This document shows positions 27,396 to 37,986 of a stretch of 64,000 nt of DNA, in pieces. Each line of letters begins with the position of its first letter. Positions within the stretch are counted from its first letter, which is position 1. Made by a program: the position numbers and the translations under genes. Source of the stretch: Paenibacillus athensensis (GTDB lineage Bacteria > Bacillota > Bacilli > Paenibacillales > NBRC-103111); the NCBI RefSeq assembly GCF_004514475.2, contig NZ_MYFO02000015.1, positions 1 through 64,000 on the forward strand, in the 5' to 3' direction. The notes below the pieces were generated by a model. It saw only the letters and a program-made list of their open reading frames with translations. It did no database searches and was not told the origin of the DNA.

Positions 27396-29616
27396 GGAGC
27401 CGAACGCTCAGCAAATCGCGGACCAGAAAATCTACAAGCAGATGGGCGTCACCGACGACGAGTACGCCAAAATTTGCGGCTTTCTCGGACGCAACCCGAA
27501 CTACGTGGAAATCGGCGTATTCAGCGTCATGTGGTCGGAGCATTGCTCTTATAAAAACTCCAAGCCGGTGCTGCGTAAGTTCCCGGTTACCGGACCGCGC
27601 GTCCTGATGGGACCGGGCGAAGGCGCGGGTATCGTCGACATCGGCGATAATCAAGCTGTTGTATTCAAAATCGAAAGCCATAACCACCCGTCGGCAATCG
27701 AGCCTTATCAGGGCGCGGCGACAGGCGTGGGCGGCATCATCCGCGACATTTTCTCGATGGGCGCTCGTCCCGTTGCGCTGCTCAACTCCTTGCGCTTCGG
27801 CAAGCTGACGAACGACCGCGTCAAATATTTGTTCGAGCACGTCGTATCTGGCATCGCCGGTTACGGCAACTGTATCGGCATCCCGACCGTGGGCGGCGAA
27901 GTGATGTTTGACGAGAGCTACGAGGGCAACCCGCTGGTCAACGCGATGTGCGTAGGCATCATCGATCACGATAAAATCCAGCGCGGCGTCGCCAAAGGCG
28001 TCGGCAACCCGGTCTTCTACGTCGGACCGGCAACGGGCCGCGACGGCATTCACGGCGCGACGTTCGCGTCCGAGGAGCTGACGGCGGAATCCGAAGCGAA
28101 ACGTCCAGCGGTACAAGTCGGCGATCCGTTCATGGAGAAGCTGGTGCTCGAAGCTTGTCTGGAATTGATCAATTCCGGCATCGTGCTTGGCATTCAAGAC
28201 ATGGGTGCAGCCGGTCTGACCTGCTCCAGCGCCGAAATGGCTAGTAAAGCCGGCAACGGTATGGAGCTGTATCTGGATGAGGTGCCGCAGCGCGAAGAAG
28301 GCATGACCGCTTACGAAATGATGCTGTCCGAGTCGCAAGAGCGCATGTTGTTCGTTGTGGAGCCGCAGCATGAGGCGCAAGCGAAAGGGATTTTCGAGCG
28401 TTGGGGCCTGCATTGTGCGAAAGTCGGCAAAGTGACCGACGACGGCCGCCTGCGTCTGATCCACCACGGCGAAGTGGTAGCCGACATGCCGGTAGGCGCA
28501 CTCGTCGACGAGTGCCCGGTTTATAACAAACCGAGCCAGGAGCCGGCATATTATGCGGAAAGCGCAAGCATCGATACAACTCGTTACGACGAAGTGACGG
28601 ACCTGACCGGCGCGCTCAAGCAGGTGCTGGCATCCCCGACGGTGGCGAGCAAGGAATGGGTATACAACCAATATGATTACATGGTGCGGACGGAAACCGT
28701 CGTGCGTCCGGGCTCGGACGCCGCTGTCGTGGCGCTGCGCGGCACACGCAAGGCGCTGGCGATGACGACCGATTGCAACGGCCGTTACGTGTACCTTGAT
28801 CCGGAAGTGGGCGGACGGATTGCCGTGAGCGAGGCGGCGCGCAACATCGTGTGCTCGGGCGCCGAGCCGCTGGCCGTGACGGACAACCTCAACTTCGGCA
28901 GCCCGGAGAAGCCGGAAATTTTCTGGCAGCTGGAAAAAGCAGTCGACGGCATGGCTGAAGCGTGCCGTGAGCTGAACGCTCCGGTCATCGGCGGCAACGT
29001 GTCGCTGTACAACGAGAACGCCAAAGGCGCGATTTATCCGACGCCGGTTGTCGGTATGGTCGGTCTGGTGCACGATCTCGATCATATTACAACGCAAGGC
29101 TTCAAAAATGACGGGGATGTCATTATCCTGCTCGGCGAGACGAAAGCGGAGCTCGGCGGCAGTGAATTCCAATATGTGGTACACGGCGTAACTGAAGGCC
29201 GTCCTCCGGCGCTGGATCTGGCTGTGGAGAAACGCCTGCAAGCCACGGTGCTGAAGGCGATTCAGGAAGGTCTCGTTGCTTCGGCGCATGACTTGTCCGA
29301 AGGCGGTCTGGCTGTAGCGCTGGCCGAGAGCGCCATCAGCGGCGGCAAAGGCGCCAGCGTTGCGCTGACGACCGAGCTGCGTGCGGATTGGGCGCTGTTC
29401 AGCGAAAGCCAATCGCGCGTCCTGCTGACGGCAACCAAGGACAAAGCCGATGCTTTGAAGCATTGGGTCGCGTCGCAAGGCGTTCCTTATCAGGAGCTGG
29501 GGACCGTTGGCGGCTCCGAGCTGAACGTTTCCGTGAATGGCGTGCAGGGTATCCAGACTTCCGTTAAGGAGCTGGAAACGATCTGGAAGGATGCGATTCC
29601 ATGTCTGATGCAGTAA
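27373..29616 (+). CDS. purL: FGAM synthase, PurL subunit
   Basis: PurL converts FGAR to FGAM with ATP and ammonia from PurQ. At 747 aa it is the short PurL used with PurS and PurQ. Visible motifs are the N-terminal [19 protein letters not shown] with catalytic His, [35 protein letters not shown], and GGNVSLYNE in the second half. A GGAGGG ribosome site precedes the start inside the end of purQ, and its end overlaps purF by 16 bases. Confidence 0.97.
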   Translation: MTQQLSAKEPNAQQIADQKIYKQMGVTDDEYAKICGFLGRNPNYVEIGVFSVMWSEHCSYKNSKPVLRKFPVTGPRVLMGPGEGAGIVDIGDNQAVVFKIESHNHPSAIEPYQGAATGVGGIIRDIFSMGARPVALLNSLRFGKLTNDRVKYLFEHVVSGIAGYGNCIGIPTVGGEVMFDESYEGNPLVNAMCVGIIDHDKIQRGVAKGVGNPVFYVGPATGRDGIHGATFASEELTAESEAKRPAVQVGDPFMEKLVLEACLELINSGIVLGIQDMGAAGLTCSSAEMASKAGNGMELYLDEVPQREEGMTAYEMMLSESQERMLFVVEPQHEAQAKGIFERWGLHCAKVGKVTDDGRLRLIHHGEVVADMPVGALVDECPVYNKPSQEPAYYAESASIDTTRYDEVTDLTGALKQVLASPTVASKEWVYNQYDYMVRTETVVRPGSDAAVVALRGTRKALAMTTDCNGRYVYLDPEVGGRIAVSEAARNIVCSGAEPLAVTDNLNFGSPEKPEIFWQLEKAVDGMAEACRELNAPVIGGNVSLYNENAKGAIYPTPVVGMVGLVHDLDHITTQGFKNDGDVIILLGETKAELGGSEFQYVVHGVTEGRPPALDLAVEKRLQATVLKAIQEGLVASAHDLSEGGLAVALAESAISGGKGASVALTTELRADWALFSESQSRVLLTATKDKADALKHWVASQGVPYQELGTVGGSELNVSVNGVQGIQTSVKELETIWKDAIPCLMQ

Positions 29617-31070
29617 AGCTGTGGACAGGCGAATTTTACAACGAGGGTGTCAGCGGCCATAGCGGACTGTTTGACAAATTAAACGAGGAGTGCGGCGTAT
29701 TCGGGGTGTTCGGTCACCCCGATGCGTCTTCCTTGTGCTATTACGGGCTGCACGCCTTGCAGCACCGCGGCCAGGAAAGCGCGGGCATCTGCACGGCCGA
29801 CCCGGATCATTTTCAATATTACCGCGGTATGGGATTGGCCAAGGAAGTGTTCAACAGCGAAACGCTGGGACCGCTGACCGGCTCGTCGGCGATTGCCCAC
29901 GTCCGTTATTCGACGGCGGGCGAAAGCAAGCTGGCCAACGCTCAGCCGCTTGTGTTCAAATACCGCGAGGGCGATCTGGCCATTGCCACGAACGGCAACC
30001 TCGACAACGCCAATATCATCAAGCGCAATCTGGAAAAGCAAGGCTCGATCTTCCAGACGACGAGCGATACCGAGGTGCTGGCGCACCTGATCGCGCGTTC
30101 AAAGCACGACGATATCGTCGATGCGGTCAAGGACGCGCTGCAGCAGGTCGTCGGTGGCTTCGCTTTCCTGATCCTGACGCGCGACAAGCTGATTGCGGCG
30201 CTTGATCCGAACGGACTTAGGCCGTTCGTGATCGGCCGGCTCGGCAGCGCCTATCTGTTCGCGTCGGAGACGTGCGCGTTCGACGCTGTCGGCGGCACGT
30301 ATTACCGCGATATGAAGCCGGGTGAGCTGCTGGTGCTGGATCGCGACGGCTTGCACGAGGACCGCTTCACCGAAGGCGGCCAGCGGGCGATTTGCGCGAT
30401 GGAGTACATCTACTTCGCGCGGCCGGACAGCGACATCGACACGATCAACATTCATTCCGCGCGCAAGCGGATGGGCAAGCGGCTGGCGACGGAAGCGTTC
30501 GTTGACGCCGACGTGGTGACCGGCGTGCCGGATTCGAGTATTTCGGCCGCGATCGGCTTTGCCGAGCAGACCGGCATTCCGTATGAGCTGGGTCTGATCA
30601 AAAACCGCTACACCGGCCGGACGTTCATTCAGCCGAGCCAGGAGCTGCGTGAGCAAGGCGTCAAAATGAAGCTGAGCGCCGTGCGCAAGGTCGTGGAGGG
30701 CAAGCGCGTCGTCATGATTGACGACTCCATCGTTCGCGGCACGACGAGCCTGCGGATCGTCAACCTGCTGCGCGAGGCCGGCGCGACCGAGGTGCATGTG
30801 CGCATCTCCTCGCCGCCTTTCATGAATCCGTGCTATTACGGGATCGATACGCCGTCGCGCAAGGAGCTGATTGCGGCGATGCACTCGCTGGAGGAAATCC
30901 GCAAGGCGATCAACGCCGACTCGCTGCATTTCCTCAGCCGCGAAGGGCTGCTGGAATCGATTGGCGAAGGTTCAACAGGCAAGCAAAGCGGTTATTGCAC
31001 AGCATGTTTTGACAACAGCTATCCGACGGAAATCGTCGATGTGACCAAAATCGGCTGCGCTTGCGATTGA
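29601..31070 (+). CDS. purF: Amidophosphoribosyltransferase
   Basis: PurF makes phosphoribosylamine from PRPP and glutamine, the committed step. The 489-aa protein carries an N-terminal propeptide of about 30 residues before the Ntn nucleophile Cys ([10 protein letters not shown]); the propeptide is longer than the 11 residues of B. subtilis PurF. The PRPP loop reads [14 protein letters not shown] (about 372-385). Cysteines near the C-terminus (GYCTACFDN and GCACD) suit the 4Fe-4S cluster found in Bacillus-type PurF. It overlaps purL. In Bacillus the next gene is purM, which is not here. Confidence 0.97.
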   Translation: MSDAVKLWTGEFYNEGVSGHSGLFDKLNEECGVFGVFGHPDASSLCYYGLHALQHRGQESAGICTADPDHFQYYRGMGLAKEVFNSETLGPLTGSSAIAHVRYSTAGESKLANAQPLVFKYREGDLAIATNGNLDNANIIKRNLEKQGSIFQTTSDTEVLAHLIARSKHDDIVDAVKDALQQVVGGFAFLILTRDKLIAALDPNGLRPFVIGRLGSAYLFASETCAFDAVGGTYYRDMKPGELLVLDRDGLHEDRFTEGGQRAICAMEYIYFARPDSDIDTINIHSARKRMGKRLATEAFVDADVVTGVPDSSISAAIGFAEQTGIPYELGLIKNRYTGRTFIQPSQELREQGVKMKLSAVRKVVEGKRVVMIDDSIVRGTTSLRIVNLLREAGATEVHVRISSPPFMNPCYYGIDTPSRKELIAAMHSLEEIRKAINADSLHFLSREGLLESIGEGSTGKQSGYCTACFDNSYPTEIVDVTKIGCACD

Positions 31071-31105
31071 TGCGGCGCCAGTCCGTTTACGGGCGCACAC
31101 ATATT

Positions 31106-31138
31106 ACCGGGAGGCCGGCCTTGCCGTCGGCTTCCCGT
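31106..31138 (+). terminator. Hairpin between purF and purN
   Basis: ACCGGGAGGCCGGC and GTCGGCTTCCCGT pair, with a few G-U pairs, around a short loop. A weak ACCTATTTTA follows. The structure sits exactly where purM is found in related operons. It could be an mRNA processing or partial-termination site. Confidence 0.6.
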
Positions 31139-31167
31139 ACCTATTTTACAAGGAGTCGGTGAGTCAC

Positions 31168-31779
31168 ATGTCGCCTTATCGAATTGCGGTCTTTGCATCG
31201 GGCAGCGGATCGAATTTTCAAGCGATCGTCGACCGGGTGCGCGCCGGTACGCTGGACGTCAGCATTGAGCTGCTTGTTTGCGACCGACCGGCCGCTTACG
31301 TCGTCAAGCGGGCTGAGGAAGCGGGCATTCCCGCCTTCGTCTTCCGGCCGAAGGAATTCCACAGCCGCGAAGACTACGAGGCGCTGATTTTGAAGGAGCT
31401 GGAAACGCGCGGCGTCGATTTGATCGTCATGGCGGGCTATATGCGGATTATTACGCACACGCTGATTGATCCGTATTACGGCCGGATGATCAATATTCAT
31501 CCATCGCTGCTTCCGGCTTTTCCGGGTGTGGACGCGATTGGTCAAGCCTACGAATATGGCGTCAAGCTGACCGGCGTTACCGTGCATTATGTGGACGGGG
31601 GGCTGGATTCCGGTCCGATCATTGCCCAGCGCAGCATCGAGATTCACGAAATGGAGACGGAGGAGTCGATTACTGAGCGCATTCATGCCGTGGAGCATGA
31701 GCTGCTGCCGCAGGTGATCGGCTGGCACCGCGAGGGCCGCGTCCGGCTGGACGGGCGCAGGGTGACGATTCGCAAGTAA
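31168..31779 (+). CDS. purN: Phosphoribosylglycinamide formyltransferase
   Basis: PurN transfers a formyl group from 10-formyl-THF to GAR. The 203-aa protein starts YRIAVFASGSGSNFQAIVD and has the catalytic stretch NIHPSLLPAFPGVDAIGQAYEYG with Asn and His, then GVTVHYVDGGLDSGPIIAQ with the catalytic Asp. The start is uncertain: the ATG at 31168 lies 12 bases after AAGGAG, while an in-frame GTG at 31159 lies only three bases after it. A hairpin separates it from purF, so its expression may differ from the upstream block. Confidence 0.94.
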   Translation: MSPYRIAVFASGSGSNFQAIVDRVRAGTLDVSIELLVCDRPAAYVVKRAEEAGIPAFVFRPKEFHSREDYEALILKELETRGVDLIVMAGYMRIITHTLIDPYYGRMINIHPSLLPAFPGVDAIGQAYEYGVKLTGVTVHYVDGGLDSGPIIAQRSIEIHEMETEESITERIHAVEHELLPQVIGWHREGRVRLDGRRVTIRK

Positions 31780-31810
31780 AGTGTCAAGATAAAAAAGGAG
31801 GAAGCGGGTA

Positions 31811-33358
31811 GTGGCTATCAAAAGAGCATTAATCAGCGTATCGGACAAAACCGGCATCGTGGAATTCGCAAGCGAGCTGGCCAAGCTGGGCGTGGAGATC
31901 ATTTCGACAGGCGGAACGCAAAGCTTGCTGAAAAACAGCGGGGTTCCGGTCATCGGCATTTCAGAGGTAACGGGCTTCCCGGAAATTATGGACGGACGCG
32001 TCAAAACGCTGCATCCGGCCGTACATAGCGGCTTGCTGGCTGTTCGCGACAACGAAGAGCATCAAGCGAGCATGAAGGAGCTGGGCCTTGATTACATCGA
32101 TCTGGTCGTCGTTAACCTGTATCCGTTTGCTGAAACGATCGCCAAACCGGACGTCACCTACGAAGACGCCATTGAGAACATCGACATCGGCGGTCCGACG
32201 ATGCTGCGTTCGGCAGCGAAAAACCACGCCTTTGTTACGGTTGTCGTTGACGCGTCCGATTACGCGCAGGTGCTGGAGGAAGTGCGCGCCGCTGGCGACA
32301 CGACGCTCGACACGCGCAAGAAGCTGGCAGCCAAAGTATTCCGCCACACCGGCTCTTACGATGCCTTGATTTCCGATTACTTGTCCAGACAAGTGGGCGA
32401 GATTTATCCGGAGCGCTACACCGTCACTTACGAAAAAGTACAGGAGCTGCGCTACGGAGAGAATCCGCACCAGAAAGCGGCATTCTACCGCAAGCCGAAC
32501 GCAGCGGCCGACAACATCACGACGGCCGAGCAGCTGCACGGCAAGGAGCTGTCGTACAACAACATCAACGATGCCAACACGGCGCTGCAAATCGTCAAAG
32601 AATTCAGCGAGCCGGCCGTTGTGGCGGTCAAGCATATGAATCCTTGCGGCGTAGGCATTGGCGCAAGCGTCCTGGAAGCTTATCAAAAAGCGTATGCAGC
32701 CGATCCAACCTCGATCTTCGGCGGCATCGTCGCGGCGAACCGCGAAATCGACGAAGCGACGGCGCAGCTTTTGCATGAAATTTTCCTGGAAATTATTATT
32801 GCTCCGGGCTTTTCTTCAGAGGCGCTGGAGATTTTGGCGAAAAAGAAAAATATCCGCCTGCTGAAAGTCAGCGGTCTGGATCAAGCGGCGACGCGTACAG
32901 CCCAGCCTGTCGTTACCACGGTCGAGGGCGGCATGCTCGTGCAGGACAGCGACGCTTACCAGTTGACGGAAGCCGACTTGAAGGTTGTGACCGAGCGCCA
33001 GCCGACGGAAGCCGAGCTGAAGCAGCTGCTGTTTGCCTGGAAGGTCGTCAAGCACGTGAAATCGAACGCCATCGTATTGGCGGCGGACGATATGACGGTT
33101 GGCGTCGGCGCTGGCCAGATGAACCGCGTAGGCGCGGCGAAAATCGCCATCGAGCAAGCCGGCGACAAAGCGAAGGGCGCTGTGCTGTCCTCGGACGCGT
33201 TCTTCCCGATGGGCGACACGCTGGAGCTGGCGGCCAAAGCGGGCGTGACGGCTGTCATTCAGCCGGGCGGCTCGATCAAGGACGAAGAGTCGATCCGCGT
33301 TGCCAATGAGCACGGCATCGCGATGGTGATGACCGGCGTGCGGCACTTCAAACACTAA
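31811..33358 (+). CDS. purH: Bifunctional AICAR transformylase / IMP cyclohydrolase
   Basis: PurH carries out the last two steps to IMP. The 515-aa protein has the N-terminal MGS-like cyclohydrolase domain ([12 protein letters not shown] at the start, [22 protein letters not shown]) and the C-terminal AICAR transformylase domain ([29 protein letters not shown] with the catalytic Lys-His, SDAFFPMGD). The start is GTG, preceded by AAAGGAGGAAG, a strong ribosome site that decides it. Confidence 0.97.
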   Translation: MAIKRALISVSDKTGIVEFASELAKLGVEIISTGGTQSLLKNSGVPVIGISEVTGFPEIMDGRVKTLHPAVHSGLLAVRDNEEHQASMKELGLDYIDLVVVNLYPFAETIAKPDVTYEDAIENIDIGGPTMLRSAAKNHAFVTVVVDASDYAQVLEEVRAAGDTTLDTRKKLAAKVFRHTGSYDALISDYLSRQVGEIYPERYTVTYEKVQELRYGENPHQKAAFYRKPNAAADNITTAEQLHGKELSYNNINDANTALQIVKEFSEPAVVAVKHMNPCGVGIGASVLEAYQKAYAADPTSIFGGIVAANREIDEATAQLLHEIFLEIIIAPGFSSEALEILAKKKNIRLLKVSGLDQAATRTAQPVVTTVEGGMLVQDSDAYQLTEADLKVVTERQPTEAELKQLLFAWKVVKHVKSNAIVLAADDMTVGVGAGQMNRVGAAKIAIEQAGDKAKGAVLSSDAFFPMGDTLELAAKAGVTAVIQPGGSIKDEESIRVANEHGIAMVMTGVRHFKH

Positions 33359-33376
33359 GGAGAGGGGACTATCGCT

Positions 33377-34648
33377 ATGCGTATTCTCGTTATCGGAAGA
33401 GGCGGGCGCGAGCACGCCATTGTCTGGGCATTAAGCAAGAGCCCGAAGGTAAGCAAGCTGTTCTGCGCGCCGGGCAACGGCGGGATTGCCGGCTTGGCCG
33501 AATGTGTGCCAATCACCGAGCTGGAGTTTGACCGGATCAGCGCGTTTGCCAAGGAGCAGCAGATCGATATGGTTATGGTTGCGCCTGACGACCCGCTCGC
33601 AGCGGGGCTTGTCGACCATTTGGAAGCCGAAGGCATTACGGCGTTTGGTCCGCGGGCCAACGCAGCTATCATTGAAGGCAGCAAGGTATTTACGAAGGAT
33701 TTGCTGCACAAATACAACATCCCGACGGCGGCTTACGCGAGCTTTGACGCTTACGAGCCGGCGCTCGCTTACCTGCGCAGCCAATCGGCGCCGATTGTGA
33801 TCAAAGCCGACGGGCTGGCGGCGGGCAAAGGCGTGACCGTTGCGCGTACGATGGAGGAAGCCGAAGCGGCGCTGCGCGACATTATGCTCGATCAAGTATT
33901 CGGCTCCGCCGGAGCAAAGGTCGTGATCGAGGAATTCCTCACCGGGCAGGAAATGTCGCTGCTCGCGTTTGTGGACGGCTCGACCGTACGCCCGATGGTG
34001 CCTTCGCAGGACCACAAGCCGGTGTTCGACAACGATGAAGGTCCGAACACGGGCGGCATGGGCACGTATTCTCCGCTGCCGCACATTCCGCAGTCGATTG
34101 TGCAGGAAGCGATCGACAACATCGTGCAGCCGACGGCTGATGCGATGGTCAAGGAAGGCCGTCCGTTCAAAGGTGTGCTGTACGCCGGTCTGATTCTGAC
34201 GCCGCAGGGTGTGAAGACGATTGAATTCAACGCGCGCTTCGGCGACCCGGAGACGCAGGTGATCCTGCCGCGCCTCAAAACCGATCTGCTCGACATCTTC
34301 ATGGCCGTGATCAACGGCACATTGGCCGAGCAGCCGATTGAATGGAGCGACGAAGCGGCGGTGTGCGTCATCGTAGCTTCGCAGGGCTATCCGGCATCGT
34401 ATCCGAAGGGCCTGCCGATCAGCGGGCTTGATCAGGTGCAGGACGCCATCGTGTTCCACGCCGGTACGGCTTTGCGCGAGGACGGCCAAGTCGTCACGAA
34501 CGGCGGCCGCGTGCTCGGCATTACGGGACTCGGCAAGGACATTGTGGAGGCGCGTGCCAAGGCGTATGCCGAAGCGGAGCGCATCCAGTTCGAGGGCAAG
34601 CATTACCGCACGGATATTGCGATGAAGGCTTTGAAGGCGTTGGTGTAA
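33377..34648 (+). CDS. purD: Phosphoribosylamine-glycine ligase
   Basis: PurD makes GAR from phosphoribosylamine, glycine and ATP. The 423-aa ATP-grasp protein starts MRILVIGRGGREHAIVWAL and contains VIKADGLAAGKGVTVA (about 136-151), HKPVFDNDEGPNTGGMG and EFNARFGDPETQVILPRL. It ends the operon and is followed by a strong terminator. Ribosome site AAGGAGAGGG. Confidence 0.97.
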   Translation: MRILVIGRGGREHAIVWALSKSPKVSKLFCAPGNGGIAGLAECVPITELEFDRISAFAKEQQIDMVMVAPDDPLAAGLVDHLEAEGITAFGPRANAAIIEGSKVFTKDLLHKYNIPTAAYASFDAYEPALAYLRSQSAPIVIKADGLAAGKGVTVARTMEEAEAALRDIMLDQVFGSAGAKVVIEEFLTGQEMSLLAFVDGSTVRPMVPSQDHKPVFDNDEGPNTGGMGTYSPLPHIPQSIVQEAIDNIVQPTADAMVKEGRPFKGVLYAGLILTPQGVKTIEFNARFGDPETQVILPRLKTDLLDIFMAVINGTLAEQPIEWSDEAAVCVIVASQGYPASYPKGLPISGLDQVQDAIVFHAGTALREDGQVVTNGGRVLGITGLGKDIVEARAKAYAEAERIQFEGKHYRTDIAMKALKALV

Positions 34649-34667
34649 ATGGTTTGACAAAAGGAAG

Positions 34668-34699
34668 CGGCGTTCCTGATTGCAGGAGCGCCGTTTTTT
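34668..34699 (+). terminator. Terminator of the purine operon
   Basis: CGGCGTTCCTG and CAGGAGCGCCG pair around ATTG and are followed by six T, 20 bases after the purD stop. Confidence 0.92.
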
Positions 34700-34831
34700 G
34701 CTTTTTCAGAGAATTTCAAGAATTATTTTGAAATATTTTTGTGAAATAGCATAACTTAATTGACTATTGACGACGATAATGCATATAGTAGTCATATGAT
34801 TTTGCGGAAAATATGCAAAATGGAGGTAGTT

Positions 34832-36157
34832 ATGCTCTTAGAATTCCGTGCAAAAAACTATAAGCAGTTTGTCGACGAGTTGGTGTTTTCTATGAAGCCG
34901 GCTCCCAAGCAAAAAGGGCTGGATTACAGCATTCTGCAAGCTGAGTCCGGTTCCCGGACCTATAAAGCGTTAAGTACTGCCGTAATTTATGGACCGAATG
35001 CGGCCGGAAAAACGAATTTGATCGGTGCGATGGAAGTATTCAAAGAGATTGTATTGCGTGGCAATATCCGCAATGGCGTTTACAGAAATGAGCCCAATGC
35101 TGCCGTTCAGAGGCTGGAGCTGATTCCGAGTGTTGCGTGTACGGAGAGGGTGCCTGTGGAGTTTGCCATCCATTTTTGGGAACAGGGGCTTTTTTTCGAA
35201 TACGAGCTCTCACTTGATCTTGGTTTTTTTATGGAAGAGGATTATGACCGGAACATTGTTCAGGAAGTTTTGCGTGTGAATGACAAGCTGATTTTTTCTC
35301 GTCAGAACGAACTGAGCTTTGGTGATTTGACCGCTATTCACGAATACTGGGTGAACGGTTTTGCCGACAGCAAGGAAGGGGCCGTCACTCTTGCAAAAAA
35401 CAATTTGCATAACGAAGAGTTGTTTTTGAATAATGGGTTCAAAACGATGTTCAGCGCAAAATTGGTTCAGCTCGTTAACAATTGGCTGGAGAAAAAATTT
35501 ATGGTGTTTTGCCGGGCCGATGCGATCGAGACGATCAAGCATGTTTCCAATCCCGTCAAGCATATTGCTTACATCGACAAGCCATTTAACGACGCGGCTC
35601 GCATATTCGGAGTAACGGCCAATGAATTGGGATTTTTGTTTCACGATGACGATGACGATCCGGCACGAATTTCAATTCTGGACAGCGATAATGCGTTGCA
35701 AGCTGAAGTATTTGAATCACTGGGAACGATTCGTTTTATGAACTTGTTCCCTCTGCTGGTTAGAGCTTTGCTTATGGGAGGAACGCTCATCATCGATGAG
35801 TTCGATGCTTCTATTCATCCGATGGCACTCATGAGTCTGGTCAATATTTTTCATAATGACGATATTAACAAGCATAAGGCCCAGCTTATTTTTAACACGC
35901 ATAATCCGATTTTTCTCAACGCTAACTTGTTCCGGCGCGATGAAATCAAATTTATTGAGCGCGATGAGGACACGCATCAGAGTGTACATTATTCGTTGTC
36001 CGATTTCGGTACTTCGGGTGAAAAGGGTGTGCGCAAGCATGAGGATTACATGAAAAATTATTTTGTCAGCCGTTACGGAGCGATTAGGGAGGTAGACTTT
36101 ACTCCCGTGTTTGAAAAAATCATGCAGGATGTAGACGGAGCTGTGTCCGATGACTAA
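34832..36157 (+). CDS. AAA ATPase of an RloA/AbiLi-type defence pair
   Basis: A 441-aa ATPase of the AAA_15/AAA_21 (OLD/ABC-like) class. Walker A is GPNAAGKT at residues 54-61, Walker B is LIIDEFDASIHP near 320, and a later NTHNPIFLN supplies the switch His. The start at 34832 has a TGGAGGT ribosome site; the longer frame from 34760 does not. The gene overlaps the next by eight bases. An AAA ATPase directly coupled to an RloB-family gene is the pattern of RloAB/AbiL abortive-infection systems, so the likely role is phage sensing or toxin control (inference). Base composition is more AT-rich than in the purine operon, which fits acquisition by transfer. Confidence 0.85.
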   Translation: MLLEFRAKNYKQFVDELVFSMKPAPKQKGLDYSILQAESGSRTYKALSTAVIYGPNAAGKTNLIGAMEVFKEIVLRGNIRNGVYRNEPNAAVQRLELIPSVACTERVPVEFAIHFWEQGLFFEYELSLDLGFFMEEDYDRNIVQEVLRVNDKLIFSRQNELSFGDLTAIHEYWVNGFADSKEGAVTLAKNNLHNEELFLNNGFKTMFSAKLVQLVNNWLEKKFMVFCRADAIETIKHVSNPVKHIAYIDKPFNDAARIFGVTANELGFLFHDDDDDPARISILDSDNALQAEVFESLGTIRFMNLFPLLVRALLMGGTLIIDEFDASIHPMALMSLVNIFHNDDINKHKAQLIFNTHNPIFLNANLFRRDEIKFIERDEDTHQSVHYSLSDFGTSGEKGVRKHEDYMKNYFVSRYGAIREVDFTPVFEKIMQDVDGAVSDD

Positions 36158-36809
36158 AATGAAAGAGACGCAGCGATTTTATTTCTCGGTTGAAGGCGAA
36201 TGTGAAGCTTGGTATCTGGAGGCGCTGCAAAAGCTGATCAATGAAGAGCACTCTGCAGCCTACAAAGTGAGCTTCGATACGAAGATTGAGAAAAATCCGT
36301 ACAAACGGGCGAAGGCGATGTCGCTATTGAGCAAACGGGAGATCACGCACTGGTGTGACTATGAAGACGGGGATGCAGAGAATACAACCAAATTCATGCA
36401 CACGCTCGACCTGCTCAAAAAGACGTCGACGTTGGGCAAACAAATTGACTACAAGCTGGGCTATAGTAATTTTACATTTGAGTTGTGGATGGTTTTGCAT
36501 AAAATGGACTGCAATGCGGCTTATGCGCACCGCAGACAATACCTCCAGCCAATCAATCGGGCTTATGGCGAGAAATTCGCCGAACTAAAGGAATATAAAA
36601 ACGAAACGAATTTCAAACGGGTGCTGGGCAAAATTACGCTGGACGATGTTCAACAAGCCGTGGAGCGCGCCCGCAGCCTAATGCAACGTCATGAGCAAAA
36701 CGGGATCAAGCAGTATGAATACAAGGGCTATCGCTATTATAAAGACAATCCTTCTTTAACCGTTTGGGAATCCGTGCACACGATTTTGCAAAAGTGCCGT
36801 CTTGTTTGA
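36150..36809 (+). CDS. RloB/AbiLii-family protein
   Basis: A 219-aa partner of the ATPase just upstream, with which it overlaps by eight bases. Family features visible are the N-terminal strand FYFSVEGECEAWYLEAL with a conserved acidic GE, an acidic WCDYEDGD motif near residue 70, and SNFTFELWMVLHK near 108-120, matching the F-E-L/I-W-L-x-L-H block of RloB proteins. The fold is thought to be TOPRIM-like, which would make this the effector nuclease, but catalysis is not established for this member. The pair stands alone between the purine terminator and a secreted-protein gene. Confidence 0.78.
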   Translation: MTKMKETQRFYFSVEGECEAWYLEALQKLINEEHSAAYKVSFDTKIEKNPYKRAKAMSLLSKREITHWCDYEDGDAENTTKFMHTLDLLKKTSTLGKQIDYKLGYSNFTFELWMVLHKMDCNAAYAHRRQYLQPINRAYGEKFAELKEYKNETNFKRVLGKITLDDVQQAVERARSLMQRHEQNGIKQYEYKGYRYYKDNPSLTVWESVHTILQKCRLV

Positions 36810-36924
36810 AGCGGGAGCGCCGTTTTCAAAAACTCCACATCCCGATAACATGTCGCTGACATTCATTCGTTAGAGTCAGAATGAAGGCCGATTCAGGCAA
36901 TGAATGGAAGGGGATGGATGAAGG

Positions 36925-37788
36925 ATGAACAACAAGCGGATCACAATAGGGGCAGTAGCTTTGCTGCTCGGAGCAGTGGGGGTGAGCGTGATGGTGACGC
37001 CCAAGCAGCCGGTGAAGGCGGCAGCGAATATGACCGCGGATTACGAGGTCAAGCTGCTGATGGACCCGGCGGTTGTGCTGGGCTCGGACCATAAGCTGAA
37101 AAGCGGGGTGCGCAGCGTCTTTGGCATGCCGGACAAGGTAACGAAGATGAACGTGCAGTTCATGGACACCGACGATCAAGATATATACGATGCAGGCTGG
37201 ATTGCGCGGATTCGCAAGATGGAGGGCGAAAGCGATTTTGAGCTGACGTACAAGAAGCGGTATCCGATTACCGGCGGCAATATCGATGCGGCGCTGACGC
37301 TGGCGAACACGGAGGGCTTTGATGCCACGGATACGAATTACGACGCGCAGGTCGAGTGGGGCTATCTGAATCAGACGCTGAGCATCTCCAACGATAAAAC
37401 CGGCTCCAAGTCCGGCTACAGCGGGATGGACCTGCCTTCGACGAGCGACAGCCGCGATCTGCTGATCGATGATTTGCCGGGTAAGATGGACGACTGGCTG
37501 TACAACGGCTGGGGCGAGGACATGCTGGACGATTCGCGCAAATACGGCCCGGTGCTGGCCAAGCGGTATACGGGTACATGGAGCGGGATGAAGACGTACA
37601 TCGAGATTTGGCCGATTGTGAACGCCGCAGGCACGGGAACCGACTATGTGGTGGAAATTTCGTTCAAAACGACGAGCCGTACGACCGCTTCGCAAAAGCA
37701 CGACGACCTGATCGCGTACTTGCAAACGCAGGGCTGGTTCTTGGCTCAGGATTCGCTGAAAACGCAGCTGATTATGGATCGGTATTAG
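36925..37788 (+). CDS. Secreted CYTH-like (triphosphate-tunnel-fold) protein
   Basis: A 287-aa exported protein with a signal peptide (helix at about 7-24, cleavage near VKAAA at 30-34). The mature part begins YEVKLLMDP and continues with QFMDTDDQDIYDAGWIARIRK and FELTYKKRYP, a succession resembling the CYTH fold (E-x-K strand, a DT..D..L segment, R-x-R, then LTYK), and later TYIEIWPI. These alternating acidic and basic strands suggest a polyphosphate-type tunnel, but the fold call rests on pattern alone. I know of no characterised homologue. The start has a GGATG-AAGGATG context. A terminator follows. Confidence 0.6.
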   Translation: MNNKRITIGAVALLLGAVGVSVMVTPKQPVKAAANMTADYEVKLLMDPAVVLGSDHKLKSGVRSVFGMPDKVTKMNVQFMDTDDQDIYDAGWIARIRKMEGESDFELTYKKRYPITGGNIDAALTLANTEGFDATDTNYDAQVEWGYLNQTLSISNDKTGSKSGYSGMDLPSTSDSRDLLIDDLPGKMDDWLYNGWGEDMLDDSRKYGPVLAKRYTGTWSGMKTYIEIWPIVNAAGTGTDYVVEISFKTTSRTTASQKHDDLIAYLQTQGWFLAQDSLKTQLIMDRY

Positions 37789-37810
37789 GAAAATAGTTTC
37801 GCTCATTTTC

Positions 37811-37841
37811 GCCCTGCAGATGCGCGGCTGCAGGGCTTTTC
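37811..37841 (+). terminator. Terminator after the secreted CYTH-like gene
   Basis: GCCCTGCAG and CTGCAGGGC form a perfect 9-bp stem with an 8-nt loop followed by TTTTCT. The 140 bases beyond, up to the cellulase promoter, show no gene. Confidence 0.85.
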
Positions 37842-37986
37842 TGCGCCTGTTTGGCTCGGCCGCGAGCGCCGTGGTTGGGCGCGGGAGCTGGAGATCCCCG
37901 CATAGTAAGTGTTTGCTGGCATCAAGCGGTTTGGCGTGGCGCTCGGGTCGGCGAAATTTTTTGGGGGGGAGGTCGGAAGAAAGATA

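Noticed and set aside
27385-29478. Long minus-strand frame (697 codons) opposite purL
   Set aside because: It is a shadow of a GC-rich conserved gene; its composition (His, Arg and Gln runs) does not resemble a real protein.
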